This document shows positions 8,196-15,233 of a stretch of 21,387 bases of DNA, in pieces. The stretch comes from Bacteroidetes bacterium UBA4408 (GTDB taxonomy: Bacteria; Bacteroidota; Bacteroidia; UBA4408). Where the stretch lies: NCBI GenBank assembly GCA_002389785.1, contig DGQS01000015.1, positions 1-21,387 on the forward strand. Reading direction: 5' to 3'. A model generated the notes under the pieces. The model saw only the letters and a program-made list of their open reading frames with translations, had not been told where the DNA came from and did no database searches. The stretch's first letter is position 1, and each line of letters starts with the position of its first letter. The position numbers and the translations under genes are program-made.

Positions 8196-9315
8196 ATGCC
8201 GTTTTCTGAAAAAGCAAAGTTGCATTGCACCCGCCAAAACCGGAAGCAGTTTTTAACGCCGTATTAATTTTATGGGAACAGGATTCTGTTATGATGGATA
8301 ACTGAATATTATCGCTTTTTTCAACAAACCCTTTGGATGCAATAAGCAAATTATGTCGCATGCTTTCAAGGGTAATAACCGATTCAATAATTCCGGCTGC
8401 TCCAAATGTATGGCCATAATATCCTTTTAAACTATTGGTGGCAACCTGTTGTAATCCGGCGCGGTTAAAAGCTTTTGATTCCATTTCATCATTAAAAATA
8501 GTACCGGTACCATGTGCCGAAATAAAATCAATGCTAGGAGATTGGTTTGCTTTCAAGCTTTTTTCAATCGCTATAAAAAGACCTTCTCCATCACGTGAAG
8601 GTCCTGAAATATGGTTTGCATCATTACTGCTGGCTCCGGGCAACAATTCAAATTCAGTTTCTTTTTTATTGCTCAAAACAATACATCCAGCGCCTTCTCC
8701 TAAACTGGTTCCATTTCTGTTTTTATCGAACGGTGAGCAAGGCCCATCACTCAAAGCTTTAAATGCCTCAAAGCCGGATATAGTAAATTCACAAACAGTA
8801 TCTGCTCCACATACAACAATGGTAGAGTACCTTTTTGAATCAAGTAAGCTTGCAGCTACATTCAGCGCCAATACACCCGATACACAAGCATTAGAAATAA
8901 CAATTGGAGTATTTTTTGCATTAAAAAATTGTTGCAATGCCTTCGCACTTTGATGCAAATAAACACGCGATGAGTCGAATTTATTTTGCGTTAAAAGTTC
9001 TATATTTCCTTTGGTAGTTGATAAAATAAGCAAAGTTTCATCACTGCTAAAATCAACCTGTGTAGGTTCTATTGCTATTAATATAGATAGGATACACAAT
9101 TGTTCAAAATAAGTATAGGATTCAGAAGCCGCTCCAATTTGTGAAGCTACCTCTTGCTTGTTTAATTGCGAAGCCCAATAGGGAAGGGGAGAGTAATCAC
9201 TATTCGTAAGGTAACGAATACCGGATGTACTTGCTTTTAGCTGATTAAAATTATCGAGGCTTGTAAACCCAAGTGGTGAAACAATTGAATGAGCTGCAAC
9301 AAACTTTTTTTTCAT
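8194..9315 (-). CDS. Second beta-ketoacyl-ACP synthase of the polyene operon
   Basis: A 373-residue thiolase-fold ketosynthase. The active-site residues are intact: Cys144 in SNACVSG, His268 in SAHGTGT, Lys297 and His302 in SLKGYYGHTFGAAG. It should therefore condense acyl groups rather than act only as a chain-length factor. It is shorter than typical FabF proteins (about 410) and divergent in its N-terminal part. I start it at the ATG at 9315 (MKKKFVAAHSIVSPLGF), because the frame upstream to 9465 would overlap the thioesterase gene by over 140 bases and has no ketosynthase similarity. The thioesterase stop lies 7 bases before this start. It is the last gene of the operon, and its stop lies in the terminator. 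Confidence 0.88.
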   Translation of the reverse strand: MKKKFVAAHSIVSPLGFTSLDNFNQLKASTSGIRYLTNSDYSPLPYWASQLNKQEVASQIGAASESYTYFEQLCILSILIAIEPTQVDFSSDETLLILSTTKGNIELLTQNKFDSSRVYLHQSAKALQQFFNAKNTPIVISNACVSGVLALNVAASLLDSKRYSTIVVCGADTVCEFTISGFEAFKALSDGPCSPFDKNRNGTSLGEGAGCIVLSNKKETEFELLPGASSNDANHISGPSRDGEGLFIAIEKSLKANQSPSIDFISAHGTGTIFNDEMESKAFNRAGLQQVATNSLKGYYGHTFGAAGIIESVITLESMRHNLLIASKGFVEKSDNIQLSIITESCSHKINTALKTASGFGGCNATLLFQKTA

Positions 9316-9322
9316 GCTCAAA

Positions 9323-9748
9323 TTATAATCCCATTTTTTGTTTCCAATTAGCGTAAAATTCCGGCACTGTATAAAATAATTCTCCTTCACGAGAAACAAA
9401 CACCTGTGTGGTTTTACCGGTGCACATAAGTTGTCGGTCCAACGCTCTGAAAATACTGTATTCAAAAACTATTTTGCTGGCACGGGTAGGAATTAAGCGT
9501 GTTTGAATAATCGCTCTATCACCATACTTTAGCGATTGCTTGTAACTGCAATCCACATTCACAATGGGTGTAACGAAGCCATCGTTAAGGTAAATCTTTT
9601 GAAAATTTAGGTTGAATTTTTCACCGAAAGCCTCACGTCCGTCTTCAAAATATTTTATGTAATTGCCATGCCATACGATTCCCAAAGCATCTACTTCATT
9701 AAACCGAATGGCAATTTCTGTTTCTGCAACCAGCGCTTTCTCCAACAT
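9323..9748 (-). CDS. Acyl-CoA/ACP thioesterase, 4HBT hotdog family
   Basis: A 141-residue hotdog-fold thioesterase of the 4-hydroxybenzoyl-CoA/YbgC type. The motif FNEVDALGIVWHGNYIKYFEDGRE puts the catalytic Asp at 20 with His27 and Asn29, as in YbgC-like enzymes. Homologues of this type occur in flexirubin and aryl-polyene loci, where they may release or edit the chain on the carrier protein. The start codon overlaps the stop of the upstream dehydratase-like gene by one base (TAATG), so the two are probably translationally coupled, and the second ketosynthase follows after 7 bases. The actual acyl substrate is not visible in the sequence. Confidence 0.87.
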   Translation of the reverse strand: MLEKALVAETEIAIRFNEVDALGIVWHGNYIKYFEDGREAFGEKFNLNFQKIYLNDGFVTPIVNVDCSYKQSLKYGDRAIIQTRLIPTRASKIVFEYSIFRALDRQLMCTGKTTQVFVSREGELFYTVPEFYANWKQKMGL

Positions 9749-10179
9749 TATGCTTCTTTTTTCAAAAATATTTTCATCTCACATTCTGCAGCAATTTTCC
9801 CTTCCGAATACACTTTTCCAACTACGAGTGTTACATCAAATATTTCATTTACAACTTGTATTTCTGTTTCAATTATCGATGCAACCTTTGGAAAAAAATG
9901 AATTTGTAAATTCTTAACCGCACCAATAAAACCCAGCGGTACTTTTTCGTTTTTGGAGTGAAATGTGTATCCCGCTCTAAGTGCACACGATTGCGCTATG
10001 TTTTCTACTAAACCAGGTTCCTTAAAAACACCGTCCTCACAAAATATATTGGTTTCTTCAATAAAAAAACTGCTCCTGGCACTCAAAGTTTCTTCATTAC
10101 TGCTAAGTAAATTGTCTACCATAATCATGGGAGCTCGTTGAGGAATATACTCTGTTAATTTTTCTTTACTTACCAGCAT
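9748..10179 (-). CDS. FabA/FabZ-like hotdog dehydratase (ApeP-like), catalytic His not seen
   Basis: A 143-residue hotdog protein. YIPQRAPMIMVDNLL at 11-25 matches the N-terminal LPHR-P-LLVD region of FabZ-type 3-hydroxyacyl-ACP dehydratases, and EPGLVENIAQ at 54-63 matches the central helix with Glu59 at the FabZ Glu position. The GHFP motif carrying the catalytic His in FabZ is replaced by a shorter CEDGVFKEPG segment without His. It resembles the ApeP/FabA-like branch found in aryl-polyene clusters, where paired subunits share dehydration. It may be a divergent dehydratase or a helper subunit; no second dehydratase gene lies in this operon. It follows the acyltransferase gene by 24 bases and overlaps the thioesterase start. 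Confidence 0.75.
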   Translation of the reverse strand: MLVSKEKLTEYIPQRAPMIMVDNLLSSNEETLSARSSFFIEETNIFCEDGVFKEPGLVENIAQSCALRAGYTFHSKNEKVPLGFIGAVKNLQIHFFPKVASIIETEIQVVNEIFDVTLVVGKVYSEGKIAAECEMKIFLKKEA

Positions 10180-10203
10180 CTTGTGTGAGTCTTAAGAGTA
10201 AAT

Positions 10204-11085
10204 TTACTTTTTTTCAACAGGAGTCCAAAAATCATAATAATTAAACCACTGTTCAGGATATTTTAGGACCATTTTTTCAAGCTCGGCAGCATATTCCGCC
10301 ACCATGGTATTCACCCCATTTTCGCATTTTTTTTGTGGTGTTGAATATAAATGATAATGCGTACTTCGCTCTTTCATAGCATATACAAAAGCATAGGGTA
10401 CATCAAACTTCGATGCCATATAAAATGGGCCAGAAGGGAAAAATGCTTTTCTTCCAAAAAAATCAGTAGGAATAACCTTTGCACCGGGAACAAAACGATC
10501 GCCATGTATGCAAATTAGTTCCTTGTTTTTTAGCGCTTCACTTATTTCAAAAATATGCGACATGTCAGCACGCATTACAATTACATTCACATACTTTTTA
10601 CCGGTTACACTACTCATGTATTTTTTAAGATTTTCATGTTCCGCTTCATACATTACTACGTTTACTTTGCAATTCAAACGTTGAAGCATGTGGCCTGCAA
10701 TTTCCCAATTTCCTATGTGAGCACTTATGAGCATGCCTCCGGTTTTATTTTCAACCATCGCTCGTAAATGCTCTTCTCCATCAAAATCAAACGTATATTG
10801 TTTGACAATACCGGCCATCATCGCTACCTTATCAATCAAAGTTTGACCAAACAAATAGTAATTTTTAAAAATTTTAAAAAAAGATTTGATGCGGGAATAG
10901 TGCAGTACTTTTCTAAAAAACTGATAGATCGCTCTGGTGGAAGTTGGAGAAAAGAAAACGAAATATGCAGCCACAAAGTGTAGCACAAAAAAGGCAACCC
11001 TTAACCGAAAACGCTTAATAATGAATACGAAAATTTTATGCCCGAGTACCCCGCCGCGCGTTTTGCCACTCCACAATTTTTTCAT
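10204..11085 (-). CDS. LpxL/HtrB-like lysophospholipid acyltransferase
   Basis: A 293-residue acyltransferase of the lipid A biosynthesis (LpxL/HtrB) family. One membrane segment lies at about residues 28-47. The HX4E catalytic motif is H123-I-G-N-W-E128, preceded by the GGMLISA strand. The N-terminal SGKTRGG segment is, from memory, usual in Bacteroidota members found beside polyene genes. In such loci an acyltransferase of this type is thought to esterify the finished polyene to a membrane lipid carrier at the inner membrane. A housekeeping lipid A role is possible but less likely given its place between ACP and dehydratase genes. Confidence 0.88.
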   Translation of the reverse strand: MKKLWSGKTRGGVLGHKIFVFIIKRFRLRVAFFVLHFVAAYFVFFSPTSTRAIYQFFRKVLHYSRIKSFFKIFKNYYLFGQTLIDKVAMMAGIVKQYTFDFDGEEHLRAMVENKTGGMLISAHIGNWEIAGHMLQRLNCKVNVVMYEAEHENLKKYMSSVTGKKYVNVIVMRADMSHIFEISEALKNKELICIHGDRFVPGAKVIPTDFFGRKAFFPSGPFYMASKFDVPYAFVYAMKERSTHYHLYSTPQKKCENGVNTMVAEYAAELEKMVLKYPEQWFNYYDFWTPVEKK

Positions 11086-11115
11086 CAGAATTTACTGAGT
11101 TGTTGAAAGGGTTAC

Positions 11116-11151
11116 GGTAATTAACAGTCCACTGCTGTTACTGCACTTACC
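11116..11151. other. Small hairpin in the ACP-acyltransferase gap
   Basis: In the 77-base gap between the ACP and acyltransferase genes, TAACAG (11122-11127) pairs with CTGTTA (11135-11140) around a 7-base loop, and GGTAA (11116-11120) can pair with TTACC (11147-11151) outside it. No T-run follows on the minus strand. It could be an RNA-processing or stability element that raises ACP message over downstream genes; it may also be chance. Confidence 0.25.
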
Positions 11152-11162
11152 TGGAATACAAG

Positions 11163-11414
11163 CTATACCTTTTCGGTAACGCGTTTTAAAGCATAGGAAT
11201 AAAAGTCTTGAAAGGTTACAATACCCATGAAATCTTCGGGTTTTACTTTAAATCCAAAATTGCTTTCTATAACTACCACTAAATCAACATAGTCTAAACT
11301 GTCTAAGCCAAGTGTGTCTTTCAAAACTGCATCCGGCGATATTGCAGCACGGTCTACTTCAAACTCTTCTACTAACAGGTCATTTACTTTTTCTATTAAT
11401 TCTGCCTCAGTCAT
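11163..11414 (-). CDS. Acyl carrier protein
   Basis: An 83-residue acyl carrier protein. The phosphopantetheine attachment serine is Ser39 in GLDSLDYVDL, followed by an acidic helix II (VVVIESNFG) and a C-terminal helix. Length and charge are normal for a discrete type II ACP. It lies 11 bases after the ketosynthase gene and would carry the growing aryl-polyene chain between the operon's ketosynthases, ketoreductase, dehydratase and thioesterase. It is a pathway-specific ACP rather than the housekeeping AcpP, judged by its operon and by the helix II sequence. Confidence 0.93.
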   Translation of the reverse strand: MTEAELIEKVNDLLVEEFEVDRAAISPDAVLKDTLGLDSLDYVDLVVVIESNFGFKVKPEDFMGIVTFQDFYSYALKRVTEKV

Positions 11415-11425
11415 TTTTGCGGTAT

Positions 11426-12652
11426 TTATTTTTTAATTTTTCTTACAATTAGCGATGAGTTGGTACCTCCAAACCCAAAAGAATTCGACAAAAATACATC
11501 AATATTTTTATCTATCGTTTTTGTAGCTAAATTTAGCTTAGCTGAATCATCATCCGGAGATTCGAAATTTATATTTGGTGCAATAAAAGAATTTTGCAGC
11601 ATCAGCATCGAATAAACAATTTCACTCGCTCCGGCCATCCAACATTCATGTCCGGTCATTGATTTAGTGCTGCTTACAGGAGTTTTTACATCACTGAATA
11701 ATTTATCAATGGCACGAGCTTCAAAACCGTCTCCAACCGGTGTGCTGGTTGCATGAGCATTAATGTAATCAATTTCAGCATTTGTCAATCCGGCATCCCG
11801 CATTGCCATTTCCATTGATTTTACTAAGCCGTCTACACTGGGTTGTGAAATATGACTTCCATTTGACGAAAATCCATAGCCCACCAATTCGGCTAAAATT
11901 GGGGCTCCACGTTTAATAGCCGATTCGTAACTTTCTAAAATAACTGTAGCTGCACCACCACTGGGAACAAGTCCATCGCGGTTTTTATCAAATGGTTTTG
12001 AAGCAGTAATTGGATTGCTCTCTTTAGTTGAAAATGCACTCAAAGCATCAAAACTCCCCATGGAGTACATGTTTAATTCTTGAGCACCCCCACAAATTAC
12101 CTGTTGTTGCAAACCGTGCTTAATTAAAAAATAACCCATTCCTATGGAGTGTGAGCCACTTGCACATGCACCACTAATGGTAAAATTAATTCCTTTCAAT
12201 TTAAAAATAGTCGATAAATTCATCGTAACCGTAGAATTCATACTTTGAAAAACCGACCCTGAACCCAGTAGCATTGTATCGCGTTTCGCACGCAATGTAT
12301 CTGTAGCTTCAATTACCGGCTTAGCCGAACTATCGTTACCATATAAAATACCTACGTCATTGGCTTCCAAAAAGTCCATGTCAATGCGGGCATTTGCTAA
12401 TGCTTCTTGGGTGGCTAAAAAAGCATATTCACCTTGTTCGGGCAAGCCAACACGTAATCTGCGATCGAGTTGCCCTTTCAATATGGGTTTTTCAATTACA
12501 CCGGTAAGACCCGAACGAAACCCAAATTCTTTACGTTCTTGGTCAAAGCCAATACCCGATTTTCCGGCATACAACGAGTTTCTTACTTCTTCCAGATTTT
12601 TACCTATCGTGGAATACACTCCTAATCCGGTTATTACTACTCTGTTTATCAT
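11426..12652 (-). CDS. Beta-ketoacyl-ACP synthase (FabB/FabF type) of the polyene operon
   Basis: A 408-residue ketosynthase. The Cys-His-His triad is complete: Cys163 in ISGACASGSH, His300 in NAHATSTPVGD, and His335 in SSTKSMTGHECWMAGA with Lys330. The C-terminal NSFGFGGTN loop is normal. This KSMTGH pattern is nearer FabB than FabF. It should catalyse decarboxylative condensation of malonyl-ACP with the aryl-acyl-ACP chain. It starts 42 bases after fabG and is followed by the ACP gene after 11 bases. Nothing appears truncated. Confidence 0.92.
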   Translation of the reverse strand: MINRVVITGLGVYSTIGKNLEEVRNSLYAGKSGIGFDQERKEFGFRSGLTGVIEKPILKGQLDRRLRVGLPEQGEYAFLATQEALANARIDMDFLEANDVGILYGNDSSAKPVIEATDTLRAKRDTMLLGSGSVFQSMNSTVTMNLSTIFKLKGINFTISGACASGSHSIGMGYFLIKHGLQQQVICGGAQELNMYSMGSFDALSAFSTKESNPITASKPFDKNRDGLVPSGGAATVILESYESAIKRGAPILAELVGYGFSSNGSHISQPSVDGLVKSMEMAMRDAGLTNAEIDYINAHATSTPVGDGFEARAIDKLFSDVKTPVSSTKSMTGHECWMAGASEIVYSMLMLQNSFIAPNINFESPDDDSAKLNLATKTIDKNIDVFLSNSFGFGGTNSSLIVRKIKK

Positions 12653-12694
12653 TTATGCAATGTACTTTCGAAAGTTAAAATAAAACAAAATCTT

Positions 12695-13423
12695 TTAGGT
12701 ATACAAACCTCCGTTTATTGAAATAACCTCACCGGTGATGTAGGATGCCTTTGCTGATGCTAAGAAATTTACCACTTCTGCAACCTCTTCTACTTCTCCA
12801 AAACGATTCATCGGTATTAAAGCCTTAAAATCTTTCTCATTTAAATCGGTAGTCATGTCGGTTTTGATAAAACCGGGAGCTACTGCATTTACAGTTATGT
12901 TTCGCCGCCCTACTTCTTGTGCCAATGCTTTGGTAGCTCCAATTAAACCTGCTTTTGCAGCCGAATAATTCGTTTGACCAGGCATGCCTTTAATTCCCGA
13001 TAAGGAAACAACATTAATGATGCGACCATACTTTTTCATCAACATGCTTTTAATAATTAAGCGTGTTACATAAAAAAATCCATCCAAAGTGGGGTTCAAT
13101 ACATTGTGCCATTCTTCAGCTTTCATCCACATTAACAAAACATCTTGGCGTATACCTGCATTGTTTACTAATACTTCAATTGGTTTATCCGCATTCGCTT
13201 CAATCCAGTCGCCCAATACTTTTTCAATTTCGGCACCATTTCCAACATCAAATTTTATGATTTCACCATCACTTCCTTTTTCGCGCACTAAAGCCAATGT
13301 TTTTTCTGCTTCTGCTACGTTTGATTTGTAATTTATAAGAAGGTTATATCCACTTTCAGCTAGCGAAAGACATATTGCCCTTCCAATGCCTCTTGAACCT
13401 CCGGTAACCAGTGCATATTTCAT
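12695..13423 (-). CDS. fabG: 3-ketoacyl-ACP reductase (FabG paralogue) of the polyene operon
   Basis: A 242-residue short-chain dehydrogenase of the FabG type. It has TGGSRGIG at 7-14 for NADP(H), NNAG at 87-90, Ser142 with Tyr153 and Lys157 in the catalytic set (GQTNYSAAKAGLIG), and the C-terminal ITGEVISINGG. It should reduce the 3-keto group made in each elongation round. One oddity: in the W-x8-L-x-x-F alignment with E. coli FabG (TNLSSVF), the position of the fourth catalytic residue, Asn, holds Thr112 (PTLDGFF). The gene starts 7 bases after the ammonia-lyase stop and precedes the first ketosynthase gene. Confidence 0.92.
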   Translation of the reverse strand: MKYALVTGGSRGIGRAICLSLAESGYNLLINYKSNVAEAEKTLALVREKGSDGEIIKFDVGNGAEIEKVLGDWIEANADKPIEVLVNNAGIRQDVLLMWMKAEEWHNVLNPTLDGFFYVTRLIIKSMLMKKYGRIINVVSLSGIKGMPGQTNYSAAKAGLIGATKALAQEVGRRNITVNAVAPGFIKTDMTTDLNEKDFKALIPMNRFGEVEEVAEVVNFLASAKASYITGEVISINGGLYT

Positions 13424-13430
13424 CGTTAAT

Positions 13431-14972
13431 TTAGTTTAATAATGGTAAGGTATTCGCTTGCAAATAGTTTTTAACCAATTCAATTTCCTTATATTTAATC
13501 GCATCTTTGGTAAACTTTGGAACCAGTGTTCTCAAGGATTTATAAAGCTTGCGCGATTTTGAACTTAATTTAGATTCAAATTTTAAGTAATCAATAGCTT
13601 GTAAAATTGTAATGTATTCGATGGCTATAACCTGAAAAGCATTCTCGATCACACGCTGTGTAAGCAAGGCTGAATTGGTTCCCATACTTACAATGTCCTG
13701 ATTGTCGTTATTGTTTGGAATACTGTGCACATACATCGGAAGCATCAAGGTTTGATTCTCGGCAACCGTACTGGTAGCCGTAAATTGTGCTCCTTGCATC
13801 CCCAAGTTTAGTCCCAGTTTGCCTAAATTTACAAAGGGAGGCAGCTTTTGATTTAACTTGTCATTCAATAAAAAATTCAATTGCCGCTCACACAACATCG
13901 ATAGCTTGGTAACCACAATTTTTAATTTATCCATTTCAAGTGAAACATAATCTCCATGGAAATTTCCACCGTGAAATACATTGTTGTTTTCCTTGTCTAT
14001 AATTGGATTATCGTTAACTGAATTAATTTCGGAAGCTAGTATTTGCTTTGTACGCTGAATAGTATCGAGTACCGGACCTAAAATTTGTGGTACACATCTT
14101 AAACTGTAATATTCCTGCACTTTTTCGTGTAAATATTCAGCTTCAATTTTTTTATGATATAAATGCTCCGGACGCTTTTTGATGAGCTTGCTGTCTGTTA
14201 AAATTGCACGCATGGCGGCAGCTATCGAGTTTTGACCATTGTGCAGTTTTACATGATTTAATTCGTGCGAAAAATGATCGTCAAATGTTTCAACTATTTC
14301 ACTGATCATGCTCGATGCCATAATGGACCAACGCAGTAAATTTTGAGCATCAATGGCATTAATCATTCCGATGCCGGTCATTGCAGAGGTACCATTTATG
14401 AGAGCTAAACCTTCACGGGTATGAATAGTGATTGGTTTTAACTTCTCGGCTTTAAATGCTATTGCGGTAGCTACCCATTTACCTTTGTAATGAACTTCGC
14501 CTTCGCCAATTAAAACTAAGGCCAAATGCGCCAATTGCACTAAATCGCCACTTGCCCCAACACCTCCATGTTCAAAAATTAAGGGATAAATGTTTCGATT
14601 TATCAACTCTTTCAGCAATATAATCACTTCTTCATGAATTCCCGAAAAGCCTTTCGACAAGGTATTTAATCGCGCAAGCATGGTTGCTTTTACTTGCATG
14701 TTCGAAAGCGGTTTTCCGGCTCCGGCACTGTGGCTTCGAATTAAATTATACTGTAATTCCTGCTGGTCTTTTTCACTTACTTTGTACTGTACCATTGGAC
14801 CAAAGCCCGTATTAATACCGTAAATAACTTTCCCCTTGGAAAAATCCTTCAAAAATTTAAAACTCTCTTTTACCTTGTTAAGTGCAACTTTCGAAATAGC
14901 AATGGGTTCATTTCCATGCAATATTTCAATCACTTCATTAATGGTTAAATCTTTTTCCCCTAGTTGTATCAT
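13431..14972 (-). CDS. Tyrosine ammonia-lyase of the flexirubin type
   Basis: A 513-residue aromatic amino acid ammonia-lyase. The MIO cofactor triad Ala140-Ser141-Gly142 lies in EHGGVGASGDLVQL, and the catalytic Tyr51 in YGINTGFGPM. The substrate-selectivity pair is Ser80-His81 in NLIRSHSAGAGKPL. This pattern and long blocks (GNFHGDYVSLEMDK, HSIPNNNDNQDIVSMGTN) agree, from memory, with the tyrosine ammonia-lyase of Flavobacterium johnsoniae, which lies in its flexirubin locus. It should deaminate tyrosine to p-coumarate, the likely aryl starter. Histidine ammonia-lyase is the main alternative, but there is no hut gene nearby. It is the first gene of the minus-strand operon, with a promoter about 65 bases upstream. 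Confidence 0.9.
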   Translation of the reverse strand: MIQLGEKDLTINEVIEILHGNEPIAISKVALNKVKESFKFLKDFSKGKVIYGINTGFGPMVQYKVSEKDQQELQYNLIRSHSAGAGKPLSNMQVKATMLARLNTLSKGFSGIHEEVIILLKELINRNIYPLIFEHGGVGASGDLVQLAHLALVLIGEGEVHYKGKWVATAIAFKAEKLKPITIHTREGLALINGTSAMTGIGMINAIDAQNLLRWSIMASSMISEIVETFDDHFSHELNHVKLHNGQNSIAAAMRAILTDSKLIKKRPEHLYHKKIEAEYLHEKVQEYYSLRCVPQILGPVLDTIQRTKQILASEINSVNDNPIIDKENNNVFHGGNFHGDYVSLEMDKLKIVVTKLSMLCERQLNFLLNDKLNQKLPPFVNLGKLGLNLGMQGAQFTATSTVAENQTLMLPMYVHSIPNNNDNQDIVSMGTNSALLTQRVIENAFQVIAIEYITILQAIDYLKFESKLSSKSRKLYKSLRTLVPKFTKDAIKYKEIELVKNYLQANTLPLLN

Positions 14973-15035
14973 TCGGTACAGTTGTTCCTGTTTTCTATAG
15001 AATCAATATTTCTTTCAGCTTTTATCAAAAGGGTG

Positions 15036-15067
15036 CAAAACTAAGGCTTTTCAACCTTTTTAACAAA
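15036..15067 (-). promoter_or_regulatory. Promoter of the tyrosine ammonia-lyase/polyene operon
   Basis: On the minus strand TTTG (15067-15064), a 20-base spacer and TAGTTTTG (15043-15036) match the Bacteroidota consensus. The start would fall near 15030, leaving a leader of about 55-60 bases. It lies in the 261-base gap between this operon and the divergent hydrolase gene at 15234. I see no equally good promoter for the hydrolase in that gap. Confidence 0.5.
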
Positions 15068-15084
15068 TAAATCCTTCATTTGTT
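15062..15084. repeat. Inverted repeat over the -33 box (candidate operator)
   Basis: AACAAAT (15062-15068) and ATTTGTT (15078-15084) are perfect inverted copies with a 9-base spacer. The left arm contains the TTTG -33 box of the ammonia-lyase promoter, so a dimeric regulator bound here would compete with RNA polymerase. AT-rich 7-base arms can arise by chance. Confidence 0.35.
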
Positions 15085-15233
15085 CGGTTCAAAATTTTTT
15101 AAAGGCAAAGCCACTTAAAATACTACTTGGTGATGCGCTGTAAGTGCTAACAATGTTGAATTTAAGAGACACTTAAACCGGCACTGTCCATGTATAAATA
15201 TTTTGCTTTCTTTGCTTTGAAATCCTGCTACCT

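Noticed and set aside
8435..8953. Open frame of 172 codons on the plus strand
   Set aside because: It is antisense to the second ketosynthase, whose catalytic motifs all lie in the minus-strand frame; the plus-strand product shows no family motif.
8194..9315. Chain-length factor without condensing activity
   Set aside because: Cys144, His268 and His302 are all present, so the inactive-partner assignment is not supported.
9316..9465. N-terminal extension of the second ketosynthase
   Set aside because: It would overlap the thioesterase gene and has no ketosynthase similarity; the ATG at 9315 fits the family start.
13431..14972. Histidine ammonia-lyase HutH
   Set aside because: There are no hutU, hutI or hutG genes nearby, and the selectivity region and long blocks follow the flexirubin-type tyrosine enzyme. 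Histidine activity is not excluded by sequence alone.
15111..15178. Repeated CACTTA/TAAGTG units in the gap before the hydrolase gene
   Set aside because: Three 6-base copies in an AT-rich gap with irregular spacing; no link to a promoter element could be made.
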